Origin: Paenibacillus darwinianus
GTDB lineage: Bacteria; Bacillota; Bacilli; Paenibacillales; Paenibacillaceae
Direction: 5' to 3'
Assembly (NCBI RefSeq): GCF_000598065.1
Contig: NZ_KK082142.1
Location: forward strand, 1,069-36,847
DNA length: 35,779 bases
In this document: one piece after another, positions 23,272-32,134 of the stretch
Layout of the letters: each line of letters opens with the position of its first letter
How positions within the stretch are numbered: the stretch's first letter is position 1
Program-made: the position numbers and the translations under genes
Notes under the pieces: model-generated
The model's database searches: none
Seen by the model: the letters and a program-made list of their open reading frames with translations, nothing else
What the model was told of the DNA's origin: nothing

Positions 23272-23968
23272 TGCAAATATATCCTGTTCCCCATACGGTT
23301 TTTATGACTTCCTGCCCCGGAATGCCGATTTTGGACAACTTCTCCCGAATATTTTTGATATGGGTATCCACGGTCCGGTCATCGTTGACCGTCGGCGTCT
23401 TCCATACTAATTCCAGGATGTCGTCGCGGTGGAATACCCTTCCTTTGTTGGAGAGAAAGATGCGGAGAATCGCAAATTCTTTCGGTGTGAAGGACAGCTC
23501 GACATCCTCATGGAACACCTGATGCGTCTGCAGGTTCATCTTCAAGCCATTATGCGAAATAACCGTTTGCTGTTTGGCATGCCGCCGGTCCTCGTGTGCG
23601 AACTGTTCCCGTCTGAAGATGGTTTCGATCCTGGCCAACAGCTCTTGATACTCGAACGGCTTGGTAATGTAATCGTCTGCTCCGATTCGCAGTCCGATCA
23701 CTTTATCGGCGGTTTGCTCGCGCGCTGACAGCATTACAATAGGGACGGTGGAGAAATTGCGTATCTGTCTGCAGACCTCGAATCCATCTATGCCCGGCAA
23801 CATGAGATCCAGGAGGATTAAATCGAAATGCCGCCGCTTCACGAAATGAATCGCTTCTTCCCCGTCGCTTATCGCCTCGGCTGTGTATCCGGCGGATTGG
23901 AGATAAAGAAGCAGGAGCTCGCGCATCGGTTCTTCATCATCAACGATCAGTATGTGTCGGTCTATCAT
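23249..23968 (-). CDS. OmpR-family response regulator
   Basis: A 239-residue regulator. The receiver domain has Asp10-Asp11 acidic residues, the phosphorylated Asp54 (LLDLMLPG), Ser81 and Lys103. The C-terminal winged-helix DNA-binding domain includes FTPKEFAILRIFLSNKG, then VWGTGY near the end. GAGGT lies 5 bases before the ATG. It is the first gene of a two-gene operon with the kinase and is divergent from the YwmB-like gene (about 130 bases between them). A minus-strand TATAAT lies near 24018-24023, with a poor -35. Target genes cannot be named. Confidence 0.93.
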   Translation of the reverse strand: MIDRHILIVDDEEPMRELLLLYLQSAGYTAEAISDGEEAIHFVKRRHFDLILLDLMLPGIDGFEVCRQIRNFSTVPIVMLSAREQTADKVIGLRIGADDYITKPFEYQELLARIETIFRREQFAHEDRRHAKQQTVISHNGLKMNLQTHQVFHEDVELSFTPKEFAILRIFLSNKGRVFHRDDILELVWKTPTVNDDRTVDTHIKNIREKLSKIGIPGQEVIKTVWGTGYICNENAKDK

Positions 23969-24096
23969 GATCTACCTCTTATCCAGCATATTAGTGTCTT
24001 TTCATTGTCTAATATGTTATTATAAACGACTTGAAATAGGGTGAGAATGGGGAAATTTTGCTTGTCGAAGTTCCTTAGCGGGGGGAGGAAATGGTA

Positions 24097-24837
24097 TTGA
24101 AAACAAAACAAGCCGTGTTCGTCATTTCGGTTATGATCGCACTGCTGTTTGCCGGCGGGATGATGTATCGGGATCAACTGCAAAACCGGCAATCCGGCCT
24201 TCAAACCGTTTGGGATTTGTCCGTTGAAGCAATGGATGCGACGGATAGAAGTTTACTGATCAAACACGCCAGCCCCTTTGGAAGCTACACAAATCGCGCG
24301 GACTTCGAGCGGTCAGCCGGCAAGTTGAGCGAGAAGCTCGGCCTCCCGCGCGGCACTATCGAAATGCATGGGATACATCCGGTATATAAAGTCAAAGTCT
24401 CGGGCGCAAACGGAGGAAACATTGCGCTCACGCTTACGGGCGACGACGCCGGGAAGACCTACTTGGTCATCACCCGACAGTCGCTCGGCGAGCAGTCCCT
24501 CCAGCAGGCGGAAATATGGAAGCAGAATACTTCCATGAAATTAAAGGCGGCCGGTATCGCGCCGGATTGGAATTTTGTCGTTCAGGGGTTGCTTCGATCG
24601 TATGACAACGATCCTGCGAGCTTTTTCCGCCTGGTGCAGACGGCAACCTCCGCTGCGGTAATTGAACAGTATGAGGATGTCAATACATTCAGCTCGACTT
24701 ATTATTCCGCGGCGATCAGCAGCTCCGTGAGAAGCGGTGAACAATCCGTTAATCTCCAAGCCGCATCGCATAAAATCACGGAAACGAATGAATGGCGCGT
24801 GACGATCGGTACACCGCTGATTACGATCGAGTATTGA
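24097..24837 (+). CDS. YwmB-like secreted/anchored protein
   Basis: A protein of about 246 residues with an N-terminal hydrophobic signal or anchor (VFVISVMIALLFAGGMM) and no further membrane segments. Length and layout fit the YwmB (DUF1779) family, a Bacillales extracytoplasmic protein with a TATA-box-binding-like fold and unknown function. Two starts compete. ATG 24091 is only 2 bases past GGGGGAGG, whereas the in-frame TTG at 24097 is 8 bases past it and is preferred. In Bacillus, ywmB lies near murA and spoIID; here it stands alone beside a two-component system. Family assignment rests on overall resemblance and is not certain. Confidence 0.65.
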   Translation: MKTKQAVFVISVMIALLFAGGMMYRDQLQNRQSGLQTVWDLSVEAMDATDRSLLIKHASPFGSYTNRADFERSAGKLSEKLGLPRGTIEMHGIHPVYKVKVSGANGGNIALTLTGDDAGKTYLVITRQSLGEQSLQQAEIWKQNTSMKLKAAGIAPDWNFVVQGLLRSYDNDPASFFRLVQTATSAAVIEQYEDVNTFSSTYYSAAISSSVRSGEQSVNLQAASHKITETNEWRVTIGTPLITIEY

Positions 24838-24847
24838 TTATACGTAT

Positions 24848-24883
24848 AACCCAGCCTTCAGTGTAAAGGGCCGGGTTGTTTTT
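24848..24883 (+). terminator. Terminator of the YwmB-like gene
   Basis: AACCC-a-GCC (24848-24856) pairs with GGC-c-GGGTT (24869-24877) with one mismatch, then GTTTTT. It lies 10 bases past the stop and just short of the convergent traX-like gene. Confidence 0.7.
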
Positions 24884-24904
24884 GCGCGGTCTTCCTGACC
24901 TTTG

Positions 24905-25528
24905 TCATTTCATCAAATAAGAAATGACGAACAGGATCGATAAATGCGCCGGATAAAAGCTCCGGTACAGCCATTTCGTCTTGTTCATGGCGCGATAATT
25001 GACCGGATAGGCAATCAGGATGGTGCCGGCAATGCTGAATAATTGAATCCAGTAGCCCGGGCCGTTATCGAGGAAATAGAGCAAATTCAACAACAGGTGC
25101 AGGCCGATCAGCTTGAGGCCGCTAAAATAACGGATCATGAATATCAATATAACGCCGTAAATCCCGTAATCCATAGGCACCGCTGCGGCCGTTACGAATA
25201 CGCCGATAAGAATCAGGGCCTTATACTTCTGGTCCGCTACGTGATCCATGGCATATAAGCCGATCAGTGCGACCAGGAGGGTGAAAATGACATTTAAATC
25301 CGATGCCTGCAAGGCGAGGGTAAAGGGAATTTGAGAGATACACGCCATCCAGAACAGCCTGACCATATATTTCTTATGATTCCTGGTATGTATATAGCCT
25401 TGAACCAAAAACCAGCTGTAAAGCGGGAATGCGATTCGGCCGACAATGCGGAACATCTCGGATTCCGGAAAGAAAATCAAACCGACATGGTCGATCAGCA
25501 TCGTAATCATCGCGATCCACTGCATCAT
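24905..25528 (-). CDS. TraX-family membrane protein
   Basis: A 207-residue polytopic membrane protein of the TraX family. It begins MMQWIAMITMLIDHVGLIFFP, and the conserved D-H pair in the first helix (MLIDHVG) is typical. Later segments include RIVGRIAFPLYSWFLVQGY and the C-terminal YPAHL. F-plasmid TraX acetylates pilin, but chromosomal TraX proteins are common in Firmicutes where no pilin is present, and their role is unknown. The ATG at 25528 has GGAGG 8 bases upstream; the frame extends to GTG 25543 without a ribosome binding site. No conjugation genes are nearby. The start overlaps a short upstream ORF. Confidence 0.85.
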   Translation of the reverse strand: MMQWIAMITMLIDHVGLIFFPESEMFRIVGRIAFPLYSWFLVQGYIHTRNHKKYMVRLFWMACISQIPFTLALQASDLNVIFTLLVALIGLYAMDHVADQKYKALILIGVFVTAAAVPMDYGIYGVILIFMIRYFSGLKLIGLHLLLNLLYFLDNGPGYWIQLFSIAGTILIAYPVNYRAMNKTKWLYRSFYPAHLSILFVISYLMK

Positions 25529-25557
25529 TCTCGGGTCCTCCACAGATGCTTTGCCAT
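25525..25557 (-). CDS. Ten-residue upstream ORF coupled to traX-like gene
   Basis: On the minus strand AAAAGGAG stands 9 bases before ATG 25557, which opens a 10-codon frame (MAKHLWRTRE) ending in TGA at 25525-25527. That TGA overlaps the TraX ATG as ATGA. The arrangement suggests translational coupling or a leader peptide. No attenuator structure follows. It could be coincidental. Confidence 0.4.
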   Translation of the reverse strand: MAKHLWRTRE

Positions 25558-25714
25558 CTTATGCTGCTCCTTTTGCAAGTTGTCATATCATTTATCAGTA
25601 TAACACTTACGCTGGCAATATACACGACATTATGTAGTCCTGAGGGTCTATTATTCGAAGGCGCCGGCCATTCGTTTGAATTATCCAACGGAAACATTTT
25701 GGCGGCCCTGCGAC

Positions 25715-25743
25715 TTGCACCGCGCAGCGGGTTTGCATATAAT
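25715..25743 (+). promoter_or_regulatory. pheST promoter
   Basis: TTGCAC (25715-25720), exactly 17 bases, then TATAAT (25738-25743). It gives a start near 25750, at the beginning of the T-box leader. Nothing was recognised between 25558 and 25714 beyond upstream sequence of the divergent traX-like gene. Confidence 0.8.
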
Positions 25744-25749
25744 ATAGAT

Positions 25750-26040
25750 TAATGTAAATTTTATATGAGGTAACTGCCATGATGGAGACAAGTACGCATG
25801 CGCCTTCCGACAGGGAGGGGACGTCTAAGATTGAGAGTGTCCCCCGGAGACGGGCTGCCGAAATTCACTCCTTAGCAGGCCGCTGAACGGGCTTTCCGCA
25901 TGGATCCCCACTAGGTCGTGCCCGGCAGCGGTCCGTTAACCGCGCCAGAGGAATCGTCAGCTTGGCATGGGCCGGGACGGTTCGAATGAGGGTGGTACCG
26001 CGGTCCTTTCGTCCCTTGCGGGGAGGAAGGGCTTTTTTTG
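25750..26040 (+). promoter_or_regulatory. Phe-specific T-box leader with terminator
   Basis: The 14-base T-box AGGGTGGTACCGCG lies at 25989-26002 and is followed by a terminator hairpin (26003-26032) and TTTTTTT at 26033-26039. Upstream, stem I holds a GAAATTCAC segment whose TTC at 25864-25866 is the likely specifier codon, reading tRNA-Phe. Uncharged tRNA-Phe pairs with the specifier and, through its CCA end, with the T-box, favouring the antiterminator and switching on pheST. Confidence 0.93.
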
Positions 26041-26068
26041 TTGATTATGTACAGGGAGGCGAGGCGCG

Positions 26069-27103
26069 ATGAAGGAACGTTTGGAGGCACTTCGGGAGGA
26101 AGCACTGCAGGAGCTGCAGACAGTGAGCGGTCCTCAGCATTTGAACGATCTCAGAGTGAAATATTTGGGCAAAAAGGGCGCATTAACTGAAATTTTGCGC
26201 GGCATGGGCGGCTTGTCTGTCGAAGAGCGTCCGGTAATCGGGCAGATCGGCAACGACGTGCGCGGAGCCATTGAAGCGGTTATCGAGGAGAAGCAGGCGC
26301 ATTTCCAGGCGGCGGAGACGGAAAACCGGCTCCGCGCGGAGACGGTTGACGTGACGCTCCCCGGCCGAAAGCTGCCGGCAGGAGCTGTGCATCCGCTCAA
26401 CAAGGTGCAGCAGGAGATTGAGGATATTTTCATCGGCATGGGGTACACGATTGCGGAAGGACCCGAGGTCGAGACCGACTACTTTAACTTCGAGGCGCTC
26501 AACCTGCCGAAGGATCATCCGGCCCGCGACATGCAGGATTCATTCTACATTACGGATGAAATTTTGCTGCGCACGCAAACATCCCCGGTACAGGTCCGCA
26601 CGATGAAGGCGATGAACGGTGCGGCGCCGATCAAGGTCATCTGCCCCGGCAAGGTGTACCGCCGAGACGACGACGATGCGACGCACTCTTTCCAGTTCAC
26701 GCAGATCGAAGGGTTTGTTATCGACCGGAATATCCGGATGAGCGATCTTAAGGGCACGCTGCTGCAGTTCGTTCAACGGATGTACGGCTCCCAGACCCGC
26801 ATCCGGTTGCGGCCGAGCTTTTTTCCGTTCACGGAGCCAAGCGCCGAGGTCGACGTTTCGTGCGTGCAATGCGGCGGTAACGGCTGCAGGATGTGCAAGG
26901 GGAGCGGATGGCTGGAAATTTTGGGCTGCGGCATGGTGCATCCCCGCGTTCTCGAAATGGGCGGCTACGATCCGGAGGAAGTGAGCGGCTTCGCTTTCGG
27001 CATGGGAGTCGAGCGGATTGCGCTGCTCAAGTACGGCATCGACGATATTCGCGCTTTGTATACGAACGATCTGCGCTTCCTGAGCCAGTTCGCGAGAATG
27101 TGA
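26069..27103 (+). CDS. pheS: Phenylalanyl-tRNA synthetase alpha subunit
   Basis: A 344-residue class II synthetase subunit, the same length as B. subtilis PheS. An N-terminal coiled coil binds tRNA. The catalytic core has [16 protein letters not shown], motif 2 near [17 protein letters not shown], and motif 3 [19 protein letters not shown] cysteine cluster C-x2-C-x4-C-x2-C sits in [15 protein letters not shown], a short zinc-ribbon-like insert found in Gram-positive PheS. AGGGAGG lies 9 bases before the ATG. It forms an operon with pheT (22-base gap) controlled by the T-box. Confidence 0.97.
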   Translation: MKERLEALREEALQELQTVSGPQHLNDLRVKYLGKKGALTEILRGMGGLSVEERPVIGQIGNDVRGAIEAVIEEKQAHFQAAETENRLRAETVDVTLPGRKLPAGAVHPLNKVQQEIEDIFIGMGYTIAEGPEVETDYFNFEALNLPKDHPARDMQDSFYITDEILLRTQTSPVQVRTMKAMNGAAPIKVICPGKVYRRDDDDATHSFQFTQIEGFVIDRNIRMSDLKGTLLQFVQRMYGSQTRIRLRPSFFPFTEPSAEVDVSCVQCGGNGCRMCKGSGWLEILGCGMVHPRVLEMGGYDPEEVSGFAFGMGVERIALLKYGIDDIRALYTNDLRFLSQFARM

Positions 27104-27125
27104 CGAGGAAAGAAGGGAATCGGAC

Positions 27126-29567
27126 ATGAAAGTATCCTACCGTTGGTTGAACGAATATATCGATTTGGACGGCATTTCCGCGGAGGAGCTGGCCGAACGC
27201 GTTACGCGCGGGGGCATCGAGGTGGACGGCGTCGAGCAGTTGAATAAAGGCGTCAGCAACGTCGTTGTCGGCTATGTGACTTCGAAGGAAAAGCATCCGG
27301 ACGCCGACAAGCTGAACGTGTGCAAGGTCGATGCCGGCCAAGGCGAGGAGCTGCAGATCGTATGCGGCGCGCGCAACGTCGAAGCCGGGCAGAAGGTGCC
27401 GGTCGCGTTGATCGGCGCGAAGCTCCCGGGAGACTTTCAGATCAAACGGGCGAAGCTGCGCGGCGTGGAGTCGCAGGGCATGATTTGCTCGGCGAAGGAG
27501 CTGGGCATCAATGACAAGCTGCTGCCGAAGGAGCAGCAAGAGGGCATCCTTGTGCTGCCGCCGGACACCGCGGTCGGCACGCCGATCGGAGAGGTGCTCG
27601 GCATTGACGATCAGGTGCTCGAGCTGGATCTGACGCCGAACCGGTCGGATTGCCTGAGCATGCTGGGCGTCGCTTATGAGGCGGGGGCCTTGACCGGCCG
27701 CCCTGTGAAGCTGCCGGAACATTCCGTCGCGGACGCGGCCGAACGGGCGGCGGATTATGTGCAGGTGAGAATCGGCGCGCAGGAGCATTGCACGCGTTAT
27801 GCCGCGCGCTATATCAAGGGTGTGGAGGTCGGCCCGTCTCCGCAGTGGCTGCGGAACCGGTTGATTGCGGCCGGCATCCGGCCGATCAGCAACATTGTCG
27901 ACATTACGAACTATGTCATGCTCGAATACGGTCAGCCGCTCCATGCCTTCGATGCCGACAAGATTGCCGGCGGCCGGATCGAGGTGCGGCTCGCCCGGGA
28001 AGGCGAATCGATGGTCACCTTGGATGATCAAGAGCGCAAGCTTGAGCCGCATATGCTGCTGATTACCGACGGCGAGAAGCCGATCGCGCTGGCGGGCGTA
28101 ATGGGCGGCGCCAATTCGGAGGTCACGGCTTCGACGACGAACATTGTGCTGGAGGCAGCCAGATTTGAGGGCGGCACGGTGCGCAAGACGTCCCGTCAGC
28201 TTAGTCTCCGTTCCGAGTCCAGCATCCGCTTCGAGAAGGGCGTGGACGATGCCCGCGTCATTCCGGCGCTCGACCGCGCGGCCGGGTTGATGGCGCGTTA
28301 TGCCGGCGGGCTGGTGACCGAAGGAATCGTTCAGGAGGTTGCACGCGCGGGGGAGCCTGCAGATGTAGCGGTATCGCTTGAGCGGATAAATGCATATCTC
28401 GGTACGCAACTGTCGACGCTTGAGGTTAAAACGATTTTCAGCCGGCTTGGCTTCGAGTATGAAAGCGATGATTCCGGGATGTTCAACGTCCGTGTGCCAA
28501 GCCGCAGAGGCGACATCACGAGCGCGGTCGATCTGATCGAAGAGGTGGCCCGCCTGTACGGCTACGATAATATTCCGACTACGCCGATCGAGGGGCCGAC
28601 CACGCCGGGCGCGCTAACGGCGCCCCAGGCGATTCGGCGCGAGCTTCGCGCCAAGCTGACCGCAGCCGGGTTGAACGAGGTCATGAGTTATTCCGTGACG
28701 CATCCCGATCGTGCGGGCTTATTTACGCGGCTTAGCGAGGGAGCAAACCCGATCCGGCTGGCGATGCCGATGAGCGAAGACCGGAGTGTGCTGCGGACCG
28801 GTCTCGTGCCGAGTCTGTTGGAAATCGCGGCATATAATCGGAACCGCAAGACGGATGATTTGGCGTTGTTCGAAATCGGCAGCGTGTTTCTGACGGACGA
28901 AACCGAGCTGTCCCGTCTCCCGCAGGAGAAGCACCGGCTCGCCGGCCTGCTGGCCGGCAGCCGGGCGTCGGCCCAGTGGAACCGCAAGGCGGAGCCGGTT
29001 GACTTCTATGATGCAAAGGGCGTGCTTGAAGCGGTGTTCGAGCTGCTGGGCATGACCGGTCTCGTCCGCTACGAGGCGGCATCGATCGATCAGCTTCATC
29101 CGGGGCGGACGGCAGCCTTAGTGCTGGAAACGGCAGGCGGCCGAAAGCAAATCGGCTATGTCGGCCAGGTGCATCCGGCGCTGCAGCTTCAGGAGGATCT
29201 GGTGGATACTTACGTATTCGAGCTTGAACTTGAGCCGTTGTACGAGCATGCGGACTCTGCGATCAGGCAGAAGCCGCTTCCGCGTTATCCGGCGATTGAA
29301 CGGGATATTGCCGTGGTGCTTGATCGGCGTGTGGAGGCAGGCAGGCTGACGGGAGAAATCCGGTCTGCCGCCGGCGAGTTGTTGGAATCGGTTCAGGTAT
29401 TCGACGTATATACGGGCGGCAAGCTCGGCGAGGACAAAAAAAGCGTCGCCGTCTCGCTTGTATACCGTCATCCGGAACGCACGCTGACCGACGAGGAAGT
29501 GACGGAGCGTCATACGGCGGTCGTCGAGCGGCTCGGTCAATCTTTTGGAGCGGAATTGAGGAAATAG
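27126..29567 (+). CDS. pheT: Phenylalanyl-tRNA synthetase beta subunit
   Basis: An 813-residue beta subunit of the alpha2-beta2 synthetase. Domains in order: an N-terminal part, an EMAP-II-like tRNA-binding domain (about 40-150), the B3/4 editing domain that hydrolyses Tyr-tRNA-Phe (about 210-390), B5 (about 405-480), a catalytic-like core, and the C-terminal FDX-ACB anticodon-binding domain (about 720-812; PRYPAIERDIAVVLD at its start). GAAGGGAA precedes the ATG. A strong terminator follows the stop. Confidence 0.97.
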   Translation: MKVSYRWLNEYIDLDGISAEELAERVTRGGIEVDGVEQLNKGVSNVVVGYVTSKEKHPDADKLNVCKVDAGQGEELQIVCGARNVEAGQKVPVALIGAKLPGDFQIKRAKLRGVESQGMICSAKELGINDKLLPKEQQEGILVLPPDTAVGTPIGEVLGIDDQVLELDLTPNRSDCLSMLGVAYEAGALTGRPVKLPEHSVADAAERAADYVQVRIGAQEHCTRYAARYIKGVEVGPSPQWLRNRLIAAGIRPISNIVDITNYVMLEYGQPLHAFDADKIAGGRIEVRLAREGESMVTLDDQERKLEPHMLLITDGEKPIALAGVMGGANSEVTASTTNIVLEAARFEGGTVRKTSRQLSLRSESSIRFEKGVDDARVIPALDRAAGLMARYAGGLVTEGIVQEVARAGEPADVAVSLERINAYLGTQLSTLEVKTIFSRLGFEYESDDSGMFNVRVPSRRGDITSAVDLIEEVARLYGYDNIPTTPIEGPTTPGALTAPQAIRRELRAKLTAAGLNEVMSYSVTHPDRAGLFTRLSEGANPIRLAMPMSEDRSVLRTGLVPSLLEIAAYNRNRKTDDLALFEIGSVFLTDETELSRLPQEKHRLAGLLAGSRASAQWNRKAEPVDFYDAKGVLEAVFELLGMTGLVRYEAASIDQLHPGRTAALVLETAGGRKQIGYVGQVHPALQLQEDLVDTYVFELELEPLYEHADSAIRQKPLPRYPAIERDIAVVLDRRVEAGRLTGEIRSAAGELLESVQVFDVYTGGKLGEDKKSVAVSLVYRHPERTLTDEEVTERHTAVVERLGQSFGAELRK

Positions 29568-29583
29568 GCAGGAAACGCAAGCC

Positions 29584-29634
29584 GCCGCAGCGAATGAGTT
29601 CCAATCGGACGATTCGGTGCGGCCTTGTTTTTTT
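29584..29634 (+). terminator. pheST terminator
   Basis: GCCGCA-g-CGAAT (29584-29595) pairs with ATTCG-g-TGCGGC (29612-29623), with a 16-base loop, followed by CTTG and seven T (29628-29634). It lies 17 bases past the pheT stop. Confidence 0.8.
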
Positions 29635-29685
29635 ATGGACGCCGAGCAGCACGAAACACAAGCTAAATGGGAGGAAGAACCGATC

Positions 29686-30966
29686 ATGGATGCCGAACGA
29701 ACTCGGGTGACGGTTGATATATACGGCCATCAGTACAGACTGACGGGACATACCAACGTAGATTATATGAAGCGCGTTGCGGCGCTTGTTGATGAGAATA
29801 TGCATAAGCTGGCGAAGGGATATCCCCGTCTTGACATGCCGCGCATCGCGGTTCTTTCGGCCGTTCATATGGCCGATGAGGTATTCCGTCTGCGCCGCGA
29901 GAACGAGCGGCTGCTCGAAGAGGAAGCGAAGCGGAAGCTCGTTTCCGCGGAGCTGGATGAAGCTCGGAGCATGGTGCTGGCGCTGCGCGAGGAGCTTTCG
30001 GGTGTTCGCCTGCATGCGCAGGAGGAAGCGGGACGGATCCGCAGCGAAGCCGATAAGCGGCTGTCCGCGGCGGAAGCGGATTGGCGGCGGATGTACGACG
30101 AGCGGGAAGCCGAATGGCGGGTAGAACGCGATGATATGGAAGCTTTGCAGGCAAGCGAGACGCTCTTGCTTGAGGCCGAGCTGGCGGCCGAGCGAGCGCG
30201 GTTCGAAGGCGCAATGAGGGATGCGACGGCTAGCCTCGAATCGGAATTGTCCAAGGCGCGCGCGCGGCTTGAAGCGGTAACGCGCGCGGCGGCCGAGGCG
30301 GAAGCGAGCGCGATGCAGGCGCTGGAGCAGGAAGAGGCGCTGCGGACGACGCTGGTCGATGTAGAGCGTGAGCTGCGTGAGCGGGAGTCCCGGCTCGCCG
30401 AGGCGGAGCAGAGAGCGGAGGCATTGCGCAGACAGGATGGCGAACGCGGAGCAAAGATGCAGCAGCTGGAACAGCTGCTTGCCCGTGAGAAGGAGCAGCT
30501 TCAAGCGTCATCGTCCCAGGCGTCCCGATTGCAGGAATCGGAGCGTATGCTGCGCGGGCAGCTGGAGCGGCTGAAGCGTGAAGCGAATGAATATTCGTCG
30601 CGCGAACGCCAGTTGAAGGAGCGGATGAACCGGCTGGAGCAGCAAGCGGGGGAGGCGGAAGCGTTGAGGGAGCGCGCCGCAAAGCTAGCGGCGGAACGCG
30701 ATGCACTCGAAGCGAGGTTGGCCCAGGAGGCCAGGCTGCGGGAGGCGGAATCCGAGCGCTCGCACAATGTGGCCGATCAGTTGCATGAGCAGCTGGAGCG
30801 GTTGGGCACAGAGCTCGAGGACACGCGCGGCGAGGCTCAAGCGGCGACGGCAGAGCTGCAGCATGCATACGACCGATTGTTCGGGGAGCATGAATCGCTG
30901 AAGGACGAATATGCGAAGCTGCAATCGGAGTACAATGAGTGGATCGAACTGATCGAACAACAATAA
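29686..30966 (+). CDS. zapA: ZapA-domain protein with a very long coiled-coil tail
   Basis: A 426-residue protein. Residues about 1-75 are a clear ZapA domain (TRVTVDIYGHQYRLTG, then AVHMADEVFRLRREN). ZapA bundles FtsZ protofilaments at the division site. Normal ZapA proteins are about 85-130 residues; here about 350 further residues form almost continuous heptad, Glu/Arg/Ala/Leu-rich coiled coil to the end. The frame extends to 29617, but GGGAGG stands 11 bases before ATG 29686. The place after pheST and before mutS2 matches zapA (yshA) in Bacillus. An own terminator follows. The tail could extend FtsZ cross-links or bind another divisome protein. Confidence 0.85.
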   Translation: MDAERTRVTVDIYGHQYRLTGHTNVDYMKRVAALVDENMHKLAKGYPRLDMPRIAVLSAVHMADEVFRLRRENERLLEEEAKRKLVSAELDEARSMVLALREELSGVRLHAQEEAGRIRSEADKRLSAAEADWRRMYDEREAEWRVERDDMEALQASETLLLEAELAAERARFEGAMRDATASLESELSKARARLEAVTRAAAEAEASAMQALEQEEALRTTLVDVERELRERESRLAEAEQRAEALRRQDGERGAKMQQLEQLLAREKEQLQASSSQASRLQESERMLRGQLERLKREANEYSSRERQLKERMNRLEQQAGEAEALRERAAKLAAERDALEARLAQEARLREAESERSHNVADQLHEQLERLGTELEDTRGEAQAATAELQHAYDRLFGEHESLKDEYAKLQSEYNEWIELIEQQ

Positions 30967-30976
30967 CAGGAGATAG

Positions 30977-31014
30977 AAAAATCGTCGGCGGCAGATTCCG
31001 CTTGGCGATTTTTT
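30977..31014 (+). terminator. zapA terminator
   Basis: AAAAATCG (30977-30984) and CGATTTTT (from 31006), with a GC-rich inner loop, end in six T (31009-31014), 10 bases past the stop. Confidence 0.75.
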
Positions 31015-31101
31015 GTCTGGTATGCGCTGTGCGGACGATTGGCAGATATACGCGGGAATACCGGCGACGCAACGCATTATCCCGCCGCGAAACGTTCAAC
31101 G

Positions 31102-31785
31102 CTACTCATACTCCAAGATATCGCCCGTCGGGCTGCCGGCCGGCAGCGAAGCCAGGCGAACCAGATGTGGCGCAACCTGAGCCGGGTCTTTGCCGGTGGC
31201 GTGCATTTCGGAGCGAACCGTGCCCGGATTAAACGCATTCACGAGGATGCCGTTGTTCTGCTCCTCGTCGGCCAGCGTGCGCGTCAGCGACTCGAGTCCG
31301 GCCTTGGACGCTGCATAAGCCGCGTAGCCGCCGGCACCGTTTGAGGCGAGCGAGGAGGTAATGTTGATGATCTGGCCGTAATGCATCGCTCTCATAGATG
31401 GCAGCACCGCTTGCGCAAGCAGCAATGGACCGGTAAGGTTAACCGCAAGCTGCCGCGACCAATCAGCTAAAGGCGTGTCGGCAGCGGCGTTCGGCTCAAA
31501 TACCGCAGCGTTGTTGATCAGGACGTCGATTTTGCCGAACATGGCCAGAGTCGCCGCAACCGCACGCTTCACCTGCTCCTCGCTCGAGACGTCCGCCGGC
31601 AGCACCAGCGCCTGCCCGCCGGCAGCGCGCACCACCGCCGCCGTTTCCTCCAGCTTGCCGGCGCGTCTTCCGATCAGTGCGACCTTGGCGCCCTCCCGCG
31701 CAAAAGCGACGGCCGTCGCCCTGCCGAGCCCCGTTCCCGAACCGCTGATTAAGGCCGCTTTGCCTTCAAGGCTTCCTTTTGTCAT
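31102..31785 (-). CDS. Short-chain dehydrogenase/reductase
   Basis: A 227-residue classical SDR, slightly shorter than the usual 250. The Rossmann cofactor motif is GSGTGLG (15-21); IGRR after the second strand suggests NADP(H). NNAA (91-94), Asn116, the catalytic Ser144/Ser145 (ITSS) and Y157AASK161 complete the active site; PGTVRSEM follows. The substrate cannot be told. GGAGGG precedes the ATG. It lies antisense between zapA and mutS2 where Bacillus has cvpA and polX. A 13-bp inverted repeat in its leader may be a repressor site. Confidence 0.9.
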   Translation of the reverse strand: MTKGSLEGKAALISGSGTGLGRATAVAFAREGAKVALIGRRAGKLEETAAVVRAAGGQALVLPADVSSEEQVKRAVAATLAMFGKIDVLINNAAVFEPNAAADTPLADWSRQLAVNLTGPLLLAQAVLPSMRAMHYGQIINITSSLASNGAGGYAAYAASKAGLESLTRTLADEEQNNGILVNAFNPGTVRSEMHATGKDPAQVAPHLVRLASLPAGSPTGDILEYE

Positions 31786-31801
31786 CCAAAATCCCTCCGT
31801 C

Positions 31802-31814
31802 CGGACTAAGTCCG
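31802..31814. promoter_or_regulatory. 13-bp inverted repeat in the SDR leader
   Basis: CGGACT-A-AGTCCG is a perfect palindrome 17 bases upstream of the SDR start codon, just before its ribosome binding site. Position and symmetry suit a TetR-family operator, but no regulator gene is adjacent. Confidence 0.4.
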
Positions 31815-31933
31815 AGTCTTTTCATCTCATTCTATCGTATCAAACGGGAGGGGCTGCGTGAAGATCATCGGCCATAAGACTTTATTATGAAAGCTATGAA
31901 TTTAACTAAACCGCGCTAACCGCTTCGCCGTCT

Positions 31934-31972
31934 AAAAACGAATAAACGCTCCCGCCCGAAAACGGACGGGAG
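31934..31972 (-). terminator. Hairpin with U-tract downstream of the YvlD-like gene
   Basis: On the minus strand CTCCCGTCCG and CGGGCGGGAG (31949-31972) pair around a TTTT loop and are followed by TTTATTCGTTTTT. It is a plausible terminator for minus-strand transcripts leaving the YvlD-like gene. Confidence 0.5.
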
Positions 31973-32068
31973 TGGATGGGAGAAACCGGGTTATTCCGCG
32001 TTCGGTTTGGACACCATCTTATTACTGGTGCCGGCGCCGTAGGGTCTGTTGGAACAGGCGGCATAATG

Positions 32069-32107
32069 AAAAGCAGTCCTGCTCTCTTGCGAAAGCAAGA
32101 CCGCTTC
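32069..32107 (-). terminator. Compound hairpin after the YvlD-like gene
   Basis: On the minus strand AAGCGGTC and GACTGCTT pair, one as G-U, and enclose a second stem TCTTGC-TTTC-GCAAGA (32085-32100), which on the plus strand has a GAAA tetraloop. TTTT follows on the minus strand. It lies about 28 bases past the stop and is probably the first terminator. With the hairpin at 31949 and the SDR leader it accounts for the 31786-32134 gap. Confidence 0.5.
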
Positions 32108-32134
32108 ATTCTGTGCATGTGGGACTGCGGCCGG

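Noticed and set aside
24905-25528. Conjugative element signalled by TraX
   Set aside because: No relaxase, type IV secretion, integrase or att-like repeats are present; chromosomal TraX homologues are common in Firmicutes.
27027-28409. 460-codon minus-strand open frame opposite pheT
   Set aside because: Antisense shadow of pheT; low-complexity Arg/His translation and no start signals.
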